Shown here in pieces: positions 55,331-64,000 of a stretch of 64,000 nt of DNA (position 1 is its first letter; each line of letters starts with the position of its first letter). The translations under genes were made by a program, and so were the position numbers. This DNA is from Allolobophora icterica (taxonomy: Eukaryota; Annelida; Clitellata; Crassiclitellata; Lumbricidae): positions 7,725,529-7,789,528 of the forward strand of contig OY744610.1 of assembly GCA_963556255.1 (NCBI GenBank), written 5' to 3'. The notes under the pieces are model-generated. The model saw only the letters and a program-made list of their open reading frames with translations, did no database searches and was not told the DNA's origin.

Positions 55331-58230
55331 CCGCATGTGCGCTAAGAATAGGCTATGCGCGCTGGGCTGTTGTCAGATCTCAGTCAGTTGTGAGCAAGGC
55401 AGCCGCCATTTCGGATGGGCAGTATTTTTCTGATGCTCTAAATAATTGTCGCCAAATTGCCGATTTAAGGAGCAATTTTGGTGAACATCTGTGTAGTTTC
55501 GAGAAGTTGGAAATCGATAAATGAGCTGCTCAATATTTGACGCATTTGAGTCGAGTTGTTAACCGTGTTATCGATCGAAAATCGACGATCATGCCTGGTC
55601 TTGTGAACTCGAATCGACAGTGCATCAACTGTGGAGCTCAGCCAAAGTGGATTTTGTGCTGAGGTCGAATGTTCTCGAAAGGACAGGCAAACCCTTGATA
55701 TTTTTTGAATTTAAGAATGGTCAATTTTGGTCTTAGGGCATAGTTGAATCGCATTGCAATTCTTTTGATTATTGCAATCCGTGTGCACTGAAAAGTACGT
55801 CCAGCTGTAGCATTGTAATTGTATTAGTACCAGTATATCAAACCTTGCATTGCACTGATAGCCCTCGTGAGCTGGTTGGGCCCTTATTTGCAATTTGACT
55901 GATGTCATACGAGTTACCAGCAGTGTGTTGAAAGGGTATTGATCACAACAGCGGCTAGTAAGATGCTGACATTTACTGTTATAGAAGTGTTTAATGAGGA
56001 CTCTTATTGATACATAAAAGACTGAAAGATCATTTCTGTAAATGCAAATTTAAGTTGTTTTGTTGCTGAAATTAAAGATGAGCACTAGTTAATCTATACT
56101 AGATTTGGTGTTCAGTAACCCTAGTCTGAGGGCGGAGGCCACTCAAAGAGTGATGGCGCTCGTAGAAGAGGCTGCTAAGGCGCCGGATGCCTCAATTAAG
56201 CTCAATGGGAGGTTCCATCCCAGGTTACGATCACAGGCATAGACAGGAGAAGCCTAAGCAAGGAGGGATTCCCCTAAACACTCCAATTAAAAGTGTGTTG
56301 GACCCAGTTCGAATCCTGAGGAAACCATTCGGCCAAACCTCGCTTCCAGACCGGAAGCCGCTGACAGCCGTTCAGCCATTCTGGTAGATGAGAATGTAGA
56401 GATAGGAGTAGGGAACCATTCCACAGACCTGCCTAGGCGTCGTGAACGATTAAAGGAAACCCAGTTGTGTATTACGGGCAAGAGGAGTGGCTCCCTCTTC
56501 CAATGAAGTATCTACCCGTCAGCCATGACGCAGCACCAGGGCCCAACACAGGGCACGTCCACCTTTGGTGGGGACTTCGCGACATTATGAGACAAAGTGT
56601 AACCCTGTTGACGTACTTGAAGCCCAGCACATTAAGAATCTTGCAATGAAAAAGTGAATTTTTGCGGAGATATCTGGAAACTTAAAATGAGTGAAAGAAG
56701 TGGTAAAAGCAAGGTAAATCGTAATAGGACGACCGTTACTGTAAACCTCGTAACTGTAGAAGTAAAGCGTTACTTCAAGGCTTACTTATCAAAACAAGTG
56801 GGACATTGATCTTTCAGCGTTTATGGACTGTTACTTGTTATACAAAATATACAATGTCTATAAAAGCATGCATATAAATTTATATCAATGCACATTATAG
56901 ATTGTGGCATGATGCGTCCTAGAGGTAAGGTATTCGCAAGGGGATGACTTGTGCCACATCCAAGATGGTCGAATAAGACCGAGGCTGTCCGCACGAGGAG
57001 GATCTTCGAAAATGCTCTGACACTCCTTCGACGTACTGTGTTTAATGGGAGTGCAGAGGCGTTTTAAGGAGCTGAGTCGTGTGTCTAGACAGTGAAAGAA
57101 TAGGGTCGTACCTCTGGCGGTTGTGAAGAAATTACTTCGAGTCTTAAAACGAACGGTGTATAAGGACGATTGTTTTTAAAAAGTAAGTACAGTGAGAACT
57201 GAATTGCGAAAGAGTTACGTTGAAGAACACACGGGACGTCATGGAAAAGAAATTTAACACTAAGCATGTCGAAAGACCAGCACGTAACAATATACATAAC
57301 GAATGCAGACAAGTAAGTAAGTAAGTAAGTAGCCTTTTAATAATGCAAGTCAAACGCTCACATTTTACAAAATAGACAGTTGATGTTAAAATAATGTTAC
57401 TGTAATTGAAACAGGAAAAACCCAGGTATTAGCAGCTACTGTGAGCGCTTCTGACGCTCGCTTGAAGATGGTAAACGTTCGAAGAATGGCGAGTTCATTG
57501 GTAGCCAATGATGCAAAGTCTACATATTTGAAGAATATATAGTGCCCGATAAGATTGCACCCGCGATGTTATCGGCGACAGAATCATGTTGTGTTCCTGG
57601 AATCTTTGTAGTCCCGTTCTGAAGACTCGTAGGAGAAGCACGTGGAAATTCCAAACTTTGCGTTTTTAGTTGTTACCAACCGCGTGGCGGTCGCCATGCG
57701 GTGATGATTTTAGATGTTATTAGAATCGTCCAAAAACAGCCAAATTCCACGCGGTTGACTTGACAGGCATCACAGAAACTGTCTCGGACGCAATATATCC
57801 ACGAATATACAAGACATTTGCAAGCAAACGGCTTAAAATCCGGAGATAATATGTAAGATAGAAAGTACATCGAATGCCTTGGGGTAGGCCTACGTAGCGA
57901 TGCCGGGGTCACGGGGTTAATACGCCGTCGAGAGAACGAATTAAAGCGGAAGGAAGGATTCGCTGGACAGTCGGTCAATGAAATCGTAAACGAGTGACTA
58001 GACGATATTCACTGATAACTGTTACACAACAATTGACGAAGTTGGTCTATTCGAGGCGCATAACTCTACCGAAGATAAAAACTAAATGAAAGTAAATAAA
58101 ATTAATATGAGCACATATTAAATCATAATTCTACAGGAGGTAGCACAGATAAGTCCATCTCAATAGACGTCTATAGGTGGCAATATGGATCAGTTGTACG
58201 AAATCTTCTACGTAGAGTGATACACTGTTC
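55330..58230. other. no recognisable feature
   Basis: Several short frames, none with family motifs. A small (AGTA)n tract at 57313-57332 is the only repeat I can name. Confidence 0.4.
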
Positions 58231-58234
58231 GTTA

Positions 58235-58330
58235 GGTGACGGCACTCGTAATCGCAATCGTAATCTCCAAACTTCTACAGCGCCACTCGAAAGCCAAGCG
58301 CAGGGCACCAGCTTATTCATGAGCGCTGCG
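58235..58330 (-). mobile_element. LINE 3' tail, minus strand
   Basis: CGTAATCGCAATCGTAATCTCCAAACTT followed by CAGCGCCACT...CCAAGCGCAGGGCACCAG matches the tail of the LINE at 27590. A related fragment sits in gene 4 intron 1 at 62650-62725. Quoted words are parts of one continuous match. Confidence 0.75.
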
Positions 58331-58449
58331 TCGATCAGAGGGGTTGTTCAGAGAGCGCTGTCCAGTGAATGTAAAAGTCCGGCAACCAGAGACCAGATAG
58401 ATTGGAGTCAGAGCAGCCATGGCTTTGTTGCAGACCCACACCGATATTA

Positions 58450-59810
58450 ATTAATTGTCTTGATACGTGAATATTACATTTACAAAAATGCATACATAAT
58501 TATATACATAAATAATGTGAAGGGTATCTCTATGCTTAGACCTTGGCTCATTTGATATACTGAGACTCGCCGCATAACGCGTATTATGCGAGCGTCTCCT
58601 CTGAGACAACAAATATAAGTAAGCATTTTGATTATGTCCTTAACGACAGGAACGCCATACAGCCAAATCGCGGCTTGACTTGTGAAAGGTCTGACACTCA
58701 GATCGTTAGAAACACAGAGCCGCAGTGAATTATTGAGGGTTATGGCCATGACTTTTAAGGTGATACGAGTGGGAGGGCTTACGTAGCGAGCGAGCTAAAG
58801 TATTTTAAGTCATTTGACCCATAGTAAGTTTAACTGCCGAAATCATTGGTTGGCTCGATGACAGGTCAGTCAATTATAACCAGTTTGCGAGTATCAATGT
58901 TGAGCTGGTATTAGTGTAATTGCTGATATGTAGTAATCATACAGCAACCAACCGGGTCTATATTTTATTCAAAATTTGGTATAGGCCTAATTAAAGGTTA
59001 CTCTCACTATCATTTAGCTAATTATGCTCTACGCCGATTAGAACTATCCGGAGACACTAATTTGACAGCCCATACTACTTTCAAACTCATCGTTTGCAAA
59101 GTGGATATTTTCCATACTTACGAGTGGTCGTATCATTAACTGGATGGTGCTTTAAGCTGTTAGATAACTGTTGAAGGACAAGGTTTTGTCGGTAGATGGA
59201 GAATTTGTATTTTTCTTAGTTTTCTTGGCTATGCGACTGAATCATCTAGAAAGGTGAAGGTTACACATTTGTTAACGCGCTTGAAGGCAGAAAGAAGCGT
59301 GGAATCAACGCATAAGCTGCATTTAATCAAAATAAAAATGCTTTAGTGCACTTGATGAGGAGTCCATTCTAATTTTATCTATTCTAAATTAGCTCAAATA
59401 GGCCTTAGAGCGACATACATCTTAAAATAAGTTCAAGCAGCGACACTTTACGCCGAATAACTATCCAAGTGTTCCTATCGTTTGACATAAATTACATGTT
59501 TAATATCTGGCTTTCCAACTACTTGATTCAATCGTTGATCATGCTCAACATTGGACGGCTAGCAATGAAACTTATTGTGAATCCGCTGGAAATCGAGTTC
59601 CTTTTTTGGACCTTTATAGTTTAATTAAAAGCCGTCTCATAGTTCACAAACTACTAAATTGAAATCACCAAACCCATCTCTGTTCCATTGTGGCCTCTGA
59701 TACAAACAATTATTGTACTAGATATGTGTACACTATGACTCTTGTTGTGTCTCGTGTATCAGGATGGTGTTTGGTCCTCGATTGTTCTCGGTTGTTTATC
59801 ATAGTCTGGA
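58450..59810. other. no recognisable feature
   Basis: No gene, tandem repeat or inverted-end element seen. Confidence 0.4.
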
Positions 59811-59815
59811 AGTGC

Positions 59816-60204
59816 TGCAAAATAGCTGAAATGTTATGCAATACATAAATTTTCCACCTCACCTGACTCATGTCACCGCACTACCTTGTTAAACATAGAT
59901 GTACCAATTTCTTATTATAACTCTAAATTTTAACAACTATAGTGCTCAGATTTTGTCCATCAATTCATTAGAGGGCGTTATTTAATAAATTTCTAATTTT
60001 GACTAATCTACCCTCAGAATAGCTGGCAATCATTATTTACGTATTAATGACGTAACTGTTTATTTTAAGCTGCGCTATCGTTGATTAAAAATGGTGTTTT
60101 CTATCGTTTTTACGTCCGTACATGTGTTTAAGAAGGTAGTGCGGTGACATGAGTCAGATGAGTTGGAAAATTTATGTATAGCATAACATTTCAGCCATTT
60201 TGCC
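59816..60204. mobile_element. MITE with about 80-bp inverted arms
   Basis: TGCAAAATAGCTGAAATG through ACTCATGTCACCGCACTACC is inverted at 60122-60204 (GGTAGTGCGGTGACATGAGT to CATTTCAGCCATTTTGCCA). The target duplication is unclear, so the exact ends are uncertain. Confidence 0.8.
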
Positions 60205-60344
60205 ATCTACCTACCAAAAATTATTAAAATTTGTGGAAATTTGACGAAGTTCTGACAGAAACAATTTTGCACAGTTTATTTTGAGACACGGTGTAGAAAT
60301 GGGTGCAACAGTACTAAGCTACCTTGAAAAATGTTCACGCTTCT

Positions 60345-61420
60345 TGGAATGGTTTTCGATGCGAATACAAAACTAAGGGTGAAGTGTCATTGATTCGTTA
60401 ATGCCAGTCGAATCGAGAACGCGAAGACCGAAACCGATAGGCTTCATGGGTCACAGACTCCTTATGTACGCTGCACCATACATAATTCAGACTGGACTTG
60501 ACATAGGTAAAAACCACCACGTCCTGTTTAGTTTCGTTGGATATCGGTTTGAAAGTATGCATGGTTGAAATGTCGGCTAATAAAATAATCATCGATATAA
60601 AATTTCTAACGCTGAGCCGTTAAGTGCTTTAGGATTTCCATATTCGCACTCATTCGAACAGTCTCAATGATGTTTGTCCTTCAACTCGCGTCAGCAGAAG
60701 TAATATACATTATACGAAATATAGGAGAACAAGAAATGTATGAATGTACGAATTATATGAGCATTTTACGAAAAATACGAATGAAATATACGAAAATTCT
60801 GTATATAAAAATTCATTCGAAAATATATATGAATAAACGAAATAAACCAATACACGAAACGCACGAATATACGAAATATATGAATAGGCTATACGAAATA
60901 CGCGAATATAAGAAATATACGAAATATGTGAATATCAGAAATATACCCCGGTACGAATATACAAAGCACACCAAAAAGCGAATTTGCATCGTAGGGAGGT
61001 TGAGATCTCTTTGTCAAGTCGTGCAATTTGTGAGAAGACAATGTTCAGTTGATGATGTGTTGACTCGCGTTGTGCTTCATACCAGGACCTGATAAAACCT
61101 GATCTCTTAATCTCTCAGCTTAGTTAGGTAAGGATTATTTAACGATTCCGCAAGAATGGAGGGTTGAGTGGGTGCCCTTGATTTATACGATGATGATTAG
61201 GCTTCAACGAAATGATCCTTCGACCTTGGAACTAAGCTGCTGCTTTAAAATGCCGCCACTTTAGCATAGTGCGAATTTTGCTCAGGAATAAAATATTGCT
61301 GAATATATTTTCGAAGCCACGATGACCAACGCTCGCATCGGGTGAATGCCATCTGAATTCGAATTGAATAAATAAACTTCATGACATAATGTCCTATGCT
61401 AATCACTTTATCGACATCTG
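60345..61420. repeat. upstream segment shared with gene 3
   Basis: Second copy of 45470-46070. It is interrupted by the ACGAAATAT repeat at 60700-60960. Confidence 0.82.
60700..60965. repeat. degenerate ACGAAATAT repeat
   Basis: Loosely repeated 8-12-base words such as TACGAAATATA, ATACGAATATA and ACGAAATACGCG fill 260 bases. The 141-codon frame rich in Tyr, Lys, Ile and Arg over it is a shadow. Confidence 0.85.
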
Positions 61421-61500
61421 ATATATAAATGGGTGCAACGAGCAACAGACATCTTACAACAGCAGAAAATCTTCAGCTTCAGAATCGACAAAGACATACG
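61405..61500 (+). promoter_or_regulatory. gene 4 core promoter and 5' UTR
   Basis: TATATAAA at 61432-61439, then TGGGTGCAACGAGCAACAGA. ATGCTAATCACTTTATC upstream matches gene 3. The ATG at 61501 is 69 bases from the TATA start. Confidence 0.8.
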
Positions 61501-64000
61501 ATGGCAGACACGCAGCTCAAGTTCCTTCTGATGTGCGTTTGCATTCTCGCTACACAAACGATAAAAGGTAAGTCATCGACATAATCGTATAGTAGCCTAT
61601 CGTATCTAGAAATTTATAAAGCGCTTCTCGCAGAATGACCTTTAATGACCCTCTCAGCACAGAAGCCCCGGGGAAAGTGAACGACTTTAGTGAACGATTG
61701 ACCTATGTGGGGAAACCAGAGTCTAGTTTGGTCAATAATACTCTCTAGTTACTCAGAAGCACACACTTTTTACTCATAATGATTTAAGAGATTAGTTTTG
61801 AATATACCAAACGTCTTTACACATCAAATATGTGTAGGCCACTATATTCTGAAAAGACGCAATATTGTATTCGCTTTATAACTATTTGATCCCTGGAATA
61901 GTAATCGTAAACCTAATCTCGGATTTCCAAGGCGCTACTCATCTGCTAATTTTAGGGCACCACTTGCGTTTCATAATGTCAGAATATGACTTCCAGCGAT
62001 GTAAAAAGGTGATCTGTGTCCGGTTGCCAGAGAGACTTGAAGAAAGCGGCAGAGCAGCTGGCATGGCAGTTTCGTTGAAGACGAGAAAGCTTGAAAGGCA
62101 GAGGGCCGGATATTATTATGGTAGAAATTCTTGAAGACGTGGGACGTTAATTTTGCGATGCAAAACCTCTGGGATGGTAAGTATTCGAGCCTGAGGCATA
62201 TGACGGGGCGCGTGCGGCGGTAGAGGTGAGGGAACTGAATATTTGCCTAATTCAGGAGAAAGTAAGGTCCCAGCTATGTGAACATCTCTCTCGGTGATGA
62301 TGAAACAATTCAAGAATTCGACAGACAGGAACAGTTTGTCTTATGGTTTGACTAAATTTCTCTGTTATGGCCGGCTAATAATTGAATTTATTTTATGCAG
62401 AGCATGTCTCTTAAAAAAAAATGGATGTGCGAGCGATTCAGAAGCGCAGGACATGCATTCGAGAACTGAAACGCTCGTATTTTAAGGATACCTGTAGGGC
62501 CCTCTGACGAAATTCTCAACTCTCCTTTGTTTATGGCTTTCAGTCAGACGGCAAGAAACGCTCCAGCAGAGTTTAAAATAATAGGAGAGCTATCCTGAGT
62601 TACTGATAAAGCGTTATCCAACTGTTCAGTTGCCTTACATCACAAGCATTCGTTATCGTAATCTTCAAACTTCGAAAGCGCCAATCGAAGCCCAAGCGCT
62701 GAGCATCAGCCTATTCACGAGCGCCACGCTCGTGAATAGGCATTCATTGCTATCAGATTTTTATTCATACATCAGCTATGAAGAAATTCTGGAGACGGTT
62801 GTCAAAGTGAAAAGAGGTTTAGAAAACGTTGCAGAATAGGCCTACTGGCGGATGCAGCACTAGAATGGAATACTTTATGTTAGATATTATAAATGAGTAG
62901 GTTTCAGTTTTCTACGATGAGCCGATGTCACTGACTTTTTCTTTCAGGTGTGAATGGTCAATGTACTGCTGGGTCGCCACTGAATCTGGCTGTTTACGAT
63001 GGAACTGCGAATACGGCAATGTCGTGCAACAGTCCGACAAAAGTATCTTGGACTGTAAAACCGTGTTCAGATGAACTAGGCAGTTATAAAATTACAAACT
63101 ACGACGATGTGGTTGCTCCTACATTAACTAACCTTTATGGTGTCACCTCTAGTAGTCTGATCATAAAGACTGCTCAAGGGACTGCAGCAACACCTCCCAT
63201 ATCAACTGCCGGATTGTACATCATAAATCCCTCGAATACCACCAAGTTCGGCGCCAAACTCGTAGTCGTTCGTAAGTAAACGTACCTACTGTAGGCCTAT
63301 ATTCCAGTGTTCCTATTATGTCTAACGTTGAAATACTTTGATTTAGCATCTACAAATGACCATACGAATGAAGTAAGGTTTTCCTAACATAAGCGGCTCC
63401 ACAAACCTGAGATGTTCTTGACGAATGCATTTAGGATTTATCAGATCCATAATTATGTCACATAGTGCAATGGCGGCGAGGAGATGGTTGCATGGTAACA
63501 CGCTGGCACGAAGATCAGAACTACGCGGGTTTACTCAGCCTTCATTCCTTAGGTGGCGATTGTAAAATGAGCAGTAGGACAGTTGGGCGCCTTGCATGGC
63601 TGCCATACAGTTAAATTCGACTCCTGTTAAACTTGTTTTCGTCTGTAACTACTATATCGTGCAATCTTACTGCGTACTTGTCAGTTTTAATTAATAAACG
63701 AGGATTATTATTATTATGACTAAACAGCGATAACATTCTTCTCGTGGCTTTCAATATGAATAACTTTTTCAACGCCCTCAATGAAACAAGCGCATGCCAA
63801 ATGTAATTAGATTTTTCTTTGTTATTTTTGGCTCCACAGGTCAACCTCCAACGTGTAACTGCACAGCGATGAATTCTATAAATATTAGCATGACCTGCAG
63901 CCTCACCTATAGCGACGCCAGTTACAATCCGATTAATGCAATCATGACCTGGACATCTAATGGGAATTTCTACGCAAACGATACTCCTGTGAGAACGAGA
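61501..64000 (+). CDS. gene 4: two-Ig secreted protein, cut by window end
   Basis: Exons seen are 61501-61567 (signal, MADTQLKFLLMCVCILATQT), 62948-63271 (Ig1) and 63840 to the window edge (Ig2, partial). Ig1 is very close to gene 3: nine amino-acid differences, six of them in the first two thirds (for example GQCTAGSP, YDGTANTAMSC), and about ten silent changes. It shares the extra Cys in KPCSDE and the missing F-strand Cys. Ig2 begins RQPPTCNCTAMNSINISMTC and continues with IMTWTSNGNFYANDTPVRTR. Junctions are phase 1. The stalk and C-terminus lie beyond the window, so length and completeness are unknown. Confidence 0.85.
61568..62947. other. gene 4 intron 1
   Basis: Collinear with gene 3 intron 1 but without the mariner and LINE insertions. 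It has a LINE tail at 61605-61690 (minus) and at 62650-62725. A palindrome CTATTCACGAGCG / CGCTCGTGAATAG lies at 62711-62740. Confidence 0.65.

Noticed and set aside
57673..57978. 101-codon minus-strand frame
   Set aside because: No motif, no homologous copy in the window and no splice or promoter support.
60667..61092. 141-codon Tyr/Lys/Ile-rich frame
   Set aside because: Most of it is the ACGAAATAT repeat.

Overview
This is a piece of an animal nuclear genome. It has GT-AG introns, very low gene density, long microsatellites, tRNA-derived SINEs, many non-LTR retrotransposon tails and many small DNA transposons. Frequent TAGGCCTA words and the mobile-element set suggest a marine invertebrate, possibly an echinoderm, hemichordate or mollusc. 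The sequence alone does not settle the species.

The only convincing genes are four tandem, same-strand (+) copies of one family that I do not recognise. They start near 8.8, 33.3, 46.2 and 61.5 kb. The encoded proteins are secreted. In order they have a signal peptide beginning MADTQL, an atypical Ig-like domain (Ig1), a canonical Ig-like domain (Ig2), a Thr/Pro-rich stalk, a short Cys-rich linker and a C-terminal domain with nine cysteines. No membrane anchor is visible. Every intron is phase 1, so all internal exons are exchangeable cassettes. Gene 1 predicts 419 aa. Gene 3 predicts 666 aa because its stalk exon has grown to 291 residues. Gene 2 has lost the 3' exons and may end in a short alternative exon (277 aa). 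Gene 4 runs off the window inside Ig2. Genes 1 and 2 form one subfamily and genes 3 and 4 another, in coding, promoter and intron sequence. Between genes 1 and 2, Ig1 shows 29 replacement codons against 4 silent ones, while a neighbouring intron is more conserved. That pattern suggests diversifying selection and a recognition or defence role, which is inference.

Layout: 0-7.2 kb holds satellites, microsatellites and retrotransposon tails. 7.3-8.7 kb is an upstream segment with a second, heavily interrupted copy at 25.7-33.3 kb. 8.7-18.8 kb is gene 1. 19-25.5 kb is a nest of DNA transposons. 25.7-33 kb is the interrupted duplicate, with a hAT-like element carrying a LINE and a coding transposon of unnamed type. 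33.3-38.7 kb is gene 2. 39-45.4 kb is repeats. 46-54.7 kb is gene 3. 55-60.6 kb is mostly featureless. 61.4-64 kb is the start of gene 4.

Because the array is duplicated, several transposon insertions in one copy have an empty site in another copy. This allowed direct reading of target-site duplications and exact element ends.
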